Below are positions 44,527 to 52,974 of a DNA stretch of 64,000 nt, piece by piece. Origin of the DNA: Haematococcus lacustris. Its lineage: Eukaryota; Chlorophyta; Chlorophyceae; Chlamydomonadales; Haematococcaceae. The position numbers and the translations under genes are program-made. The stretch lies in contig JASKMD010000026.1 of NCBI GenBank assembly GCA_030144725.1, positions 6,999,838 to 7,063,837 of the forward strand, read 5' to 3'. How positions within the stretch are numbered: the first letter of the stretch is position 1; each line of letters begins with the position of its first letter. The notes under the pieces are model-generated. The model saw only the letters and a list, made by a program, of their open reading frames with translations, was not told the origin of the DNA and did no database searches.

Positions 44527-46782
44527 AGTGTTGCGCAGCCAGACAGCCAGATCTGTGCTGTGTCTGAACCTGAGCAGCTGTTGCATGATGCTGCAGTTGT
44601 AGGAGCAAGGAGTGTGAGTAAGCCTAAGGCCAACTCAACTCAGGTTCCTTTGTTAGCCTGCCCTGATGTGTCCCAGCCTGCCCTGCCAACAGGACTGCCA
44701 TGTTCTGTGTTAAGTGATGTGCCATGTAAGACTGCTGTGCCTTCTGAGGCTCGGTACCAACAGGCACATGTACTTGGGATGGTTGGACGTGATGGCAAGG
44801 TGAGATTCAGGTTTTCTGGCACCCTGAACCATGATCACAAGTGCTTTTGCCTTGCTGACGGTGGTGCTGATGACTCGTTCATCAGTCACATGTTTGTGTC
44901 TAAGCACAAGCTGAAGCTGTATGAGTACCCGGTGGCTCTTCGTTATGAAGTTGCCAATAAGCAACCGGTGTATTGCACGCACTATGTCAAGGCACACCTG
45001 TCCATCCAGCAATTCAGCTGCTTTTGTAACTTGACTGTGATGCCTGAACTAGTGCATGAGTATGACATTCTGCTGGGTGCTGACTGGCTTACTGTGCAGG
45101 GGGCTCTGGTCGATTACGTCGACAAGTCCCTTACTCTGCGTACCCCTAAGGGCAGGCCTGTGCTACTACCTTCAGCTATCAACAAAGGTGGGTCAGTGAA
45201 CTGTACAGTTGAGTCTCAATCTACTGTAAACTCTATAAAAGAAGCTTATGCTATACCCCCTGGTTTCCTTGAGCCTGGCTCAGGTGGTGTTTCTACACCC
45301 CTGTCCGCCAAAGAGGCTGCAAGATGGCTCAAGCAAGGTGGTACAGGTGTGGTGGCATTGGTCTCTTATGAGAACTTGCAAGACCCACCTGGCGTACCCC
45401 CTGAGCAGGCAGCACAGTTGAAGAGCCTCCTTATGGAGTACTCTGATGTGTTTCAGCCTATAACTGGGTTGCCTCCTGCGCGTAACGTGGGGCATTCCAT
45501 TCCCTTGCAGGAAGGTGCTAAGCCTCCTGCCAGGCCCAGTTATAGGATGAGTAAGCCAGAACAGGATGAGGTTAAGAAACAGGTCACTGACATGCTATCC
45601 AAAGGGTTGATTGAGCCTAGCACATCCCCTTATGCAGCGCCCGTTCTTTTTGTAAAGAAGAAAACTGGAGAACTACGTATGTGCGTAGACTATCGTCAAC
45701 TCAATAAGCTCACCATTCGTGACCAATACCCTCTACCCAGGATTGATGATCTATTTGATAAACTTTCCGGTATGACCGTGTTCTCTTCCCTGGATCTCCA
45801 GGCTGGTTACCATCAGATCAGGATTCCTGATGAAGATATTCCTAAAACTGCGTTTAGGACACCCATAGGTCATTACCAATACAAAGTTCTGTGCTTTGGT
45901 TTAACCAATGCACCGGCCACGTTTCAACGTGCCATGAACCAGGCATTTGCCGAGGTGATTGACAAGTGTGCCCTTGTATACCTTGATGACATTCTAATCA
46001 TGTCCAAGTCTATCAAGGAACACCTCGTCCACCTTCGTGAAGTATTTGAATTGTTGAGGAAACACAAATACTTTGCTAAACTTTCTAAGTGTGATTTTAT
46101 GAAAGAGTCTTTACCTTTCCTGGGTCACATCATCTCTAAAGATGGTGTAGCTGTAGACCCCAGCAAGGTGGCTGCAATAAAAGACTGGCCTGTTCCTACG
46201 AACCTGACAGCCTTGCAGTCATTCCTTGGCATGGCCAATTATGTACGTAAATTTGTACATAATTTCAGTGCCATTGCAGCTCCACTCACTAATCTGACTG
46301 GACCTGAAGGCAAATCTTTTAACTGGGAGGAGTGGCCTAAACCTCAGTTAGATGCCTTCAACGCTGTAAAGCAGGCAGTCATGCGTGTGCCTATGCTCCG
46401 CCTTCCTGATACAACCAAACCTTTCCAAGTCTACTGTGACGCTTCATTACTGGGTGTCGGGGCAGTCTTGATGCAGGATGGTTATCCCCTTGCTTATTAT
46501 TCTCGTAAGCTTACAAAGGCTGAAAAGAATTATACCACTGGGGAGCAGGAAACACTGGCTATTATTGCTGCGTGTACACAGTGGCGATGCTACCTTGAAG
46601 GTGTGCAATTCACACTGTATACTGATCATCGCCCTCTAGAGGCCCTACCTACGCAGTCTACACTGTCCCGTAGGCAGAGCCGCTGGTTGGAATTCCTGTC
46701 CCGATTTGATTACACCATCAAATACCTACCTGGCAACACTAATCCTGCAGACCCACTGTCACGTATCACTCACGATAAATAA
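44527..46782 (+). CDS. pol: Pol (protease, RT, RNase H) of element B, in frame with gag across TGA
   Basis: Same frame as gag, separated only by the TGA. Protease motif FCLADGGADDSFISH near 44850. RT: KKKTGELRMCVDYRQLN, LCFGLTNAPATFQ, catalytic YLDD (45979-45990). RNase H: VYCDASLLGVGAVL, TGEQETLAIIAAC and YTDHRPLEAL. Ends NPADPLSRITHDK then TAA at 46780-46782, shortly before the inserted sequence. Codon use is visibly more AT-rich than in element A. Confidence 0.93.
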   Translation, partial: SVAQPDSQICAVSEPEQLLHDAAVVGARSVSKPKANSTQVPLLACPDVSQPALPTGLPCSVLSDVPCKTAVPSEARYQQAHVLGMVGRDGKVRFRFSGTLNHDHKCFCLADGGADDSFISHMFVSKHKLKLYEYPVALRYEVANKQPVYCTHYVKAHLSIQQFSCFCNLTVMPELVHEYDILLGADWLTVQGALVDYVDKSLTLRTPKGRPVLLPSAINKGGSVNCTVESQSTVNSIKEAYAIPPGFLEPGSGGVSTPLSAKEAARWLKQGGTGVVALVSYENLQDPPGVPPEQAAQLKSLLMEYSDVFQPITGLPPARNVGHSIPLQEGAKPPARPSYRMSKPEQDEVKKQVTDMLSKGLIEPSTSPYAAPVLFVKKKTGELRMCVDYRQLNKLTIRDQYPLPRIDDLFDKLSGMTVFSSLDLQAGYHQIRIPDEDIPKTAFRTPIGHYQYKVLCFGLTNAPATFQRAMNQAFAEVIDKCALVYLDDILIMSKSIKEHLVHLREVFELLRKHKYFAKLSKCDFMKESLPFLGHIISKDGVAVDPSKVAAIKDWPVPTNLTALQSFLGMANYVRKFVHNFSAIAAPLTNLTGPEGKSFNWEEWPKPQLDAFNAVKQAVMRVPMLRLPDTTKPFQVYCDASLLGVGAVLMQDGYPLAYYSRKLTKAEKNYTTGEQETLAIIAACTQWRCYLEGVQFTLYTDHRPLEALPTQSTLSRRQSRWLEFLSRFDYTIKYLPGNTNPADPLSRITHDK

Positions 46783-46942
46783 GGCCGACGCGGGGGCCTT
46801 TTTTGCATCGGATGGTCTTTCTGCTCCGATAGAACGATAGAGCGTTGAGTTTAAGGGGGACCTCGCTCTTGAATGAAGTCCTAACTCGCAGCGGTTGCGA
46901 AGATACATCGATCCGCGCGCGAGGTACCCCCCCCTTTTTGGG

Positions 46943-48195
46943 AATCTGCACAGATGTTGGTTAAATGAGCCCGGAATCTGTGCAGATGCATGCCGATGCC
47001 TTTAGGAAAAGCGACATCTGTGCAGATGCCGGTTATTAAATCTGTGCAGATGCTAATAAAGGCGACATCTGTGCAGATGTCGGTAATTAAATCTGTGCAG
47101 ATGCACAGAAGGGCGACATCTGTGCAGATGCCGGTTATAATTTAAGGGCGACATCTGTGCAGATGCTAATAAAGGCGACATCTGTGCAGATGCCGGTTAT
47201 TTAATCTGTGCAGATGCTAATAAAGGCGACATCTGTGCAGATGTCGGTAATTAAATCTGTGCAGATGCACAGAAGGGCGACATCTGTGCAGATGCCGGTT
47301 AAGATTTAAGGACGACATCTGTGCAGATGCTAATAAAGGCGACATCTGTGCAGATGCCGGTTATTAAATCTGTGCAGATGCTAATAAAGGCGACATCTGT
47401 GCAGATGTCGGTAATTAAATCTGTGCAGATGCACAGAAGGGCGACATCTGTGCAGATGCCGGTTATAATTTAAGGACGACATCTGTGCAGATGCTAATAA
47501 AGGCGACATCTGTGCAGATGCCGGTTATTAAATCTGTGCAGATGCTAATAAAGGCGACATCTGTGCAGATGTCGGTGATTAAATCTGTGCAGATGCACAA
47601 AAGGGCGACATCTGTGCAGATGCCGGTTATCATTTAAGGACGACATCTGTGCAGATGCTAATAAAGGCGACATCTGTGCAGATGCCGGTTATTAAATCTG
47701 TGCAGATGCTAATAAAGGCGACATCTGTGCAGATGTCGGTAATTAAATCTGTGCAGATGCACAGAAGGGCGACATCTGTGCAGATGCCGGTTAAGATTTA
47801 AGGACGACATCTGTGCAGATGCTAATAAAGGCGACATCTGTGCAGATGCCGGTTATTAAATCTGTGCAGATGCTAATAAAGGCGACATCTGTGCAGATGT
47901 CGGTAATTAAATCTGTGCAGATGCACAGAAGGGCGACATCTGTGCAGATGCCGGTTATAATTTAAGGACGACATCTGTGCAGATGCTAATAAAGGCGACA
48001 TCTGTGCAGATGCCGGTTATTAAATCTGTGCAGATGCTAATAAAGGCGACATCTGTGCAGATGTCGGTGATTAAATCTGTGCAGATGCACAAAAGGGCGA
48101 CATCTGTGCAGATGCCGGTTATCATTTAAGGACGACATCTGTGCAGATGCTAATAAAGGCGACATCTGTGCAGATAAATACCTCGACATCTGCAC
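46943..48195 (+). repeat. Higher-order array of ATCTGTGCAGAT palindrome-core repeats
   Basis: About 45 copies of (AC)ATCTGTGCAGATG with 8-20 bp spacers (CTAATAAAGGCG, CCGGTTATTAA, TCGGTAATTAA, CACAGAAGGGCG). These spacers recur in fixed order with a period near 163 bp, about seven times. Confidence 0.95.
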
Positions 48196-48234
48196 AGATG
48201 CCAAGTAGTGCAGCTGTGCACATGAAGAAAAGGC

Positions 48235-49250
48235 TTGCATAAAGGTTACGCAAAGGCACCGCGAAGGAAGCAAAGTCACCGCGAAGGAATCAAGACTCTT
48301 CCATTATTCAACAATCTGTGTGATATCTGCATGAAGTTTTCGCAAAGGTGGCGCGAAGGAAGCCAAGGCACCGCGAAGGAGCTTAGATTGCCCCATATAG
48401 CAGCAATGAGCAGCCAGGAGCTGCCAACAAAAGTCGCCAAAAGGCTAGCTACGAGCCAGCCAGCCGCTTAGGCGTCCAGATGCCATCAGGTTAAGCGATA
48501 GGATCAAGATATAGCGACAGAAAACGGAAGGAGGTGCAGCGATGCAGCGACACAGCGATGCAAAGATGCGGCAAATGCATGAGGTGCAACTAGGACACGT
48601 AGCCCGAAGCCTGTGAGACGGAGCGGAAGAGGAGTGGAGGAGCCCGGAGGCGGTCAGGAGACATGCATAAGACGAAGCTGGGTGCACTTGAAACAAAGTT
48701 GGGTGCACCCACACAAACCCCACCCTAGCGAATGGTGAGTAGTTTATCTTGCAGTCATGTGGCTCCAAGTACCTTGCCTGACTATTTGCCAACCACTGAA
48801 TTGCTGCAGGTTCAATGGTCCCAATGGCTTCCCTACACCCAGCCCAGCCCAGCCTAGCCCAGCCCAGCCCAGCCCTCCCCTCCCTCCCCCACCACCACCT
48901 CCTTCATCACCCTACCACAAGAAGCAGGTGCATGGAGCGCAAGAGCAGCCAGGAGCTGCAGCCATGGAGGCGCTGCCAGGTAGGTATAAAAGTGGCCCTA
49001 GCAAAGAGTGAGTGGCCAGCCCTTGCACATGGGTGGTCGGATGCCCAGCCTAACCAAAAAGATGCCCATTGTTTACTGCAGGTCCCACGGTCAGCCCTTC
49101 CCTCCTTCCCCCTTCCTCCTTCCCCCTTCCCCCTTCCCCCTCCCCTCCCCTGTCCCACCACCTCCAAGCCTGGCACCCCACCTACCTCCCGCCTTTCCCA
49201 CCCCCCACCCCACGACACACGCTGCAGCCCTCTCCCTACCCTACCCTTGG
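48235..49250 (+). other. Pro-rich gene-like tract in the insert
   Basis: Repeated GCGAAGGAA words (48250-48380), a frame with LATSQPAA, then intron-like junctions (donor GGTGAGTAG near 48732, acceptor TTGCTGCAGG near 48810; donor GTGAGTGG near 49008, acceptor TTTACTGCAGG near 49082) separating Pro-rich segments. The arrangement and the words TTCAATGGTCCC/ATTAATGGTCCC match the tract at 16.9-17.1 kb, so the two are related. No domain recognised. Confidence 0.4.
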
Positions 49251-49480
49251 CGTAGCAGCCCTCTCCCTACCCTACCCTTGGCGTAGCAGCCCTCTCCCTA
49301 CCCTACCCTTGGCGTAGCAGCCCTCTCCCTACCCTACCCTTGGCGTAGCAGCCCTCTCCCTACCCTACCCTTGGCGTAGCAGCCCTCTCCCTACCCTACC
49401 CTTGGCGTAGCAGCCCTCTCCCTACCCTACCCTTGGCGTAGCTGCCCTCTCCCTACCCTACCCTTGGCGTAGCAACCTGG
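49235..49480 (+). repeat. 31-bp minisatellite, about eight copies
   Basis: Unit starts GTAGCAGCCCTCTCCCTACC, with repeats at 49252, 49283, 49314 and onward; the last copy reads GTAGCTGCC. Confidence 0.95.
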
Positions 49481-49678
49481 AGCGGGCAACCTGGAGCGGG
49501 CAGCTTGGAGTAGCAGCCCACCCAGCCCACCCTGGCCATGCCATGCCCACACACCACAATGACCCTACCCATCCCTCTCAAAAGGGATAGCTGAGCGCTT
49601 GGGTGGTTGTCAGCCCGTGCTTGTTGTCCTCGTCATCTTGCCGCCTTGCTGCGATGTTGTTGTGTTGTCACCTTGTTG
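49481..49678. other. Short unique spacer, no gene seen
   Basis: Contains two GGAGCGGGCA words and a Cys/Val-rich frame that runs into the microsatellite; nothing supports a gene. Confidence 0.4.
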
Positions 49679-50032
49679 GGTTGTGGTGTGGTGTGGTGTG
49701 GTGTGGTGTGGTGTGGTGTGGTGTGGTGTGGTGTGGTGTGGTGTGGTGTGGTGTGGTGTGGTGTGGTGTGGTGTGGTGTGGTGTGGTGTGGTGTGGTGTG
49801 GTGTGGTGTGGTGTGGTGTGGTGTGGTGTGGTGTGGTGTGGTGTGGTGTGGTGTGGTGTGGTGTGGTGTGGTGTGGTGTGGTGTGGTGTGGTGTGGTGTG
49901 GTGTGGTGTGGTGTGGTGTGGTGTGGTGTGGTGTGGTGTGGTGTGGTGTGGTGTGGTGTGGTGTGGTGTGGTGTGGTGTGGTGTGGTGTGGTGTGGTGTG
50001 GTGTGGTGTGGTGTGGTGGTGTGGTGTGGTGT
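49679..50032 (+). repeat. (GTGTG)n pentanucleotide microsatellite, about 70 units
   Basis: Pure GGTGT repeat for about 350 bp. Because 5 is not a multiple of 3, all frames read as short-period peptides. Confidence 0.97.
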
Positions 50033-50176
50033 GGATGATGGTGATGGTGATGGTGATGGTGATGGTGATGGTGATGGTGATGGTGATGGTGATGGTGATG
50101 CATGTTCAACCTGAGTGTGGTGATGGTGATGGTGATGGTGATGGTGATGGTGATGGTGATGGTGATGGTGATGGTG
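50033..50176 (+). repeat. (GATGGT)n microsatellite in two blocks
   Basis: Blocks 50033-50099 and 50119-50176, separated by CATGTTCAACCTGAGTG. Confidence 0.95.
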
Positions 50177-50339
50177 GTGTGTGGTGTCACCTTGTTGTTG
50201 TGTTGTGTCGTTGCTACCTTGTCACATCGTAGGGGGGTGTTGCGGTCATTGGGTGCATCAATGCATGTGCTTAGCATTTCCATATTGAGGTGTTGTGGAG
50301 TGATGGTGCATCGAGACATGTGCTTGCAAGTCCCGTAGC

Positions 50340-50700
50340 GAGGTGTTGCGGGATGTTTGGGTGTCAATGCATGTGTTTTGCGGGGATGTTGCGGGGTGTT
50401 AGGTCGTCAATACATGTGTTTTGCGGGGGTGTAGCGAGGTGTTGCGGGGTGTTTGGGTGTCAATACATGTGTTTTGCGGGGGTGTAGCGAGGTGTTGCGG
50501 GGTGTTAGGTCGTCAATACATGTGTTTTGCGGGGTTGTAGCGAGGTGTTGCGGGGTGTTAGGTCGTCAATACATGTGTTTTGCGGGGGTGTAGCAAGGTG
50601 TTGCGGGATGTTTTGGGTGTCAATACATGTGTTTTGCGGGGGTGTAGCGAGGTCTTGCGGGATGTTTGGGTGTCAATACATGTGTTTTGCGGATGTAAGA
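50340..50700 (+). repeat. About 53-bp tandem repeat
   Basis: CAATACATGTGTTTTGCGGG recurs at about 50408, 50461, 50514, 50567, 50621 and 50674. Encloses the variable words GGTGTTAGGTCGT and GATGTTTGGGTGT. Confidence 0.92.
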
Positions 50701-50707
50701 GTCGATG

Positions 50708-51093
50708 AAATAGTCGACATCTGTGCAGATGAAGCCACGACATCTGCACAGCCAAGCCGCGAATGTAAAAGTCGACATCTGTGCAGATGCTATAGACAAC
50801 ATCTGCACAGCCAAGGCTCGAATGTAATAGTCGACATCTGTGCAGATGTCGTTGTCAACATCTGCACAGATGTCGGTGTCAACATCTGCACAGCCAAGCA
50901 TTGAATGTAATAGTCGACATCTGTGCAGATGTCGTCGCCAGCAGCTGCACAGATGTTGGTCGCGATATACGACATCTGTGCAGATGTTGACTTCCCGCAG
51001 CTGCACAGATGTCGACATCGTTTGAGTCTGTGCAGATGTCGACTATCAGCAGCTGTGCAGATTAAGGATAACCGACATCTGCACAGATTCAAA
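50708..51093. repeat. Right-hand ATCTG(T/C)(G/A)CAGAT array
   Basis: About 18 copies in both orientations (GACATCTGTGCAGATG and ACATCTGCACAG), with more variable spacers than the left array, closing the insert. Confidence 0.9.
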
Positions 51094-51110
51094 ATCAAAG
51101 AAATTCGCGG

Positions 51111-52532
51111 TCCAAATACGTCGCAACGGATGCACGGAATCACGTAAGACTTATACCGTTCGAACGGCCTTCTACTCTAGTTTCTAATGAGCTATGGTCG
51201 GTCCAATCGCGACCGGTCCTTGTTTATCGTGAGTGTAATGATATTCAGCTGCGAGAGCATATTTTGCACGAAATGCATGATGCTAAGTATGCTGGCCATG
51301 TTGGCATCACCAAGACCTTGGAGCGTGTGCGCAGGGTGTTCTGGTGGAAAACTATGCGCACTGATGTTAGACACTATGTGGCTAATTGTGATGCATGCCA
51401 ACGTAACAAAGCTTCTCGCCAGGTCCCTGGTGGGTTGTTAAATCCCTTGTCTATACCTGGGTACCGCTGGGAATCTGTCACCATGGATTTGGTGGTTAAG
51501 CTTCCAGTCGGTGTGCATGGCTATGACTCGATTTGTGTGGTCGTGGATCGCCTGTCAAAGATGGTTCACCTAATCCCATGCATTGAGGCCATGGATGCTA
51601 AAGAGTTTGCTGAGCTTTACATTGACCACGTATTTAAATACCATGGTCTATCTAAAGTTACCATCTCTGATCGTGGTGCGACCTTTAACAATCAGTTCTG
51701 GATTGAGGTCAGGAAGCTAATAGGCGTAGACCCTGCTTTCAGTACTGCGTATCATCCAGAGTCTAATGGGCAAACTGAGCGTACTAATCAAACTGTGGAA
51801 GAAATGCTTAGACATTATATCCTGCCTACCCAGGTTGATTGGCCTAGACATCTGGCTTTTGCCGAGTTTGCCATTAATAATTCCTGGCAGGAGTCCATTC
51901 AGTCTACACCATTCCTGGTGAACTATGGACAGTCACCCATTACGCCTATGCTGCATAAGCTGCCCAGGCCGTGCCTCTCGCCCTCCGCTGAGAGCTTTGC
52001 CAAGAAGTGGGAGCATGAGGTGAAGCATGCCCAGGAGTGCATGAGGGTGGCTCAGGATCGCCAAGAAAGGTATGAGAATAAGCGTAGGCGTGATGTCACG
52101 TTCAGCGTGGGTGACAGTGTCTTGCTGAGCACCAAGAACCTGCGCAATGCACCAGGCAAAGCACGTAAGTTCTTGCCTAGGTATGTGGGACCTTTCAGGG
52201 TCACAGGTAGGCTAGGTGAGTCTGCCTACAGGTTGGAGCTACCTCCCACCATGAGCAGGTTGCACCCCGTGTTTCATGTGTCACTTCTTAAGAAGTACAC
52301 TGGCCGCCAGGGGTTCCACCCCCCTCCTGTGTTGGAGTGGCTGGAAGATGCTCCTCACTATGAAGTGCATAGCCTGTTGAATCACAGGCAGGTACGGTTC
52401 AAGAAGCGAATGGAGTACCTGGTCAAGTGGACCGGCTATGATGACACCTACAACACTTGGGAGCCAGAAGCTAACCTAGCTGGTGCTCCTCAGATCTTGT
52501 CTAGGTATAAGGCTGTGCATAACCTGCCTTGA
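51111..52532 (+). CDS. Integrase with chromodomain of element B
   Basis: Open frame from about 51111; a conserved start is missing because the insert precedes it. Zinc domain AKYAGHVGITKT ... CDACQRNK. Core: D in TMDLVVKLP, D in ISDRGATFNN, E in SNGQTERTNQT (D,D-35-E). GPY-like segment YVGPFRVTGRLGESAYRLEL. C-terminal chromodomain RMEYLVKWTGYDDTYNTWEP, which can direct integration to modified chromatin in chromoviruses. Ends at TGA 52530-52532. Intact apart from separation from pol. Confidence 0.92.
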   Translation, partial: SKYVATDARNHVRLIPFERPSTLVSNELWSVQSRPVLVYRECNDIQLREHILHEMHDAKYAGHVGITKTLERVRRVFWWKTMRTDVRHYVANCDACQRNKASRQVPGGLLNPLSIPGYRWESVTMDLVVKLPVGVHGYDSICVVVDRLSKMVHLIPCIEAMDAKEFAELYIDHVFKYHGLSKVTISDRGATFNNQFWIEVRKLIGVDPAFSTAYHPESNGQTERTNQTVEEMLRHYILPTQVDWPRHLAFAEFAINNSWQESIQSTPFLVNYGQSPITPMLHKLPRPCLSPSAESFAKKWEHEVKHAQECMRVAQDRQERYENKRRRDVTFSVGDSVLLSTKNLRNAPGKARKFLPRYVGPFRVTGRLGESAYRLELPPTMSRLHPVFHVSLLKKYTGRQGFHPPPVLEWLEDAPHYEVHSLLNHRQVRFKKRMEYLVKWTGYDDTYNTWEPEANLAGAPQILSRYKAVHNLP

Positions 52533-52744
52533 TGTTTGTTGTCCTAAGTGACTTATGTCACCTGGCCTGGTCCTATGACCATGGTCTCCATGTGACACCT
52601 TATGGTGTTGCATGCTTGTCTGTGGGTGATTGGTACCCTTATGGGTCAGTCTGTTTGTTAGTGGTCTCTATAGACTGCGAGCCTCGGTGCCTCGGGTTAT
52701 CCCCAAGTACCTTGGCGGAACGGATCTCTTAAGAGGGGGAGGAA

Positions 52745-52974
52745 TGTAACGGCGCGCGTCCGCGTGTCCGTATTCCACACTTTAGCAGAGTGACTGGGGA
52801 GGTCACTGGTGGGCTGTACACTGCCCACCATTCGGGTTCAACTCCCGGGGGTCCCGTTCTAAACCCAAGCCCAGTTGCTGTGTGACGAGTGCGGTAGTAA
52901 TGCAGTGGCGCTAATTATTACAACGACATGCTGCTCACTCTGTAAGATTAAAGGCAGCGGCTGGCGCCGTGACA
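52745..52974 (+). repeat. Right LTR of element B
   Basis: Identical to the left LTR. Starts 213 bp after the integrase stop, behind the polypurine tract, and is followed by TSD GCCTT. Confidence 0.96.

Larger units (their letters stand above)
46943..51093. mobile_element. Insert in element B with palindrome-array ends
   Basis: Both ends carry the same words inverted: GAATCTGCACAGATGTTGGTTA on the left is matched, with differences, by the reverse complement of TAACCGACATCTGCACAGATTC on the right. The outer zones are arrays of ATCTGTGCAGAT. The middle has a Pro-rich gene-like tract and several microsatellites. It lies where pol should run from RNase H to integrase. Exact boundaries and a target duplication were not found. 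Confidence 0.6.
42742..52974 (+). mobile_element. Ty3/gypsy LTR retrotransposon B (chromovirus), young
   Basis: Identical 230-bp LTRs (TGTAAC...TGACA) at 42742-42971 and 52745-52974; target duplication GCCTT at 42737-42741 and 52975-52979. TGGTTTCCGACCGACG two bases after the left LTR is the likely primer-binding site. AAGAGGGGGAGGAA precedes the right LTR. Gag, pol and integrase/chromodomain are present in order, but a 4-kb insert (46943-51093) separates RNase H from integrase. Identical LTRs imply recent insertion into the LINE. Confidence 0.95.

Noticed and set aside
49599..50367. Frames of repeated CGVVW and TPHHT peptides
   Set aside because: Translations of the GTGTG and GATGGT microsatellites.
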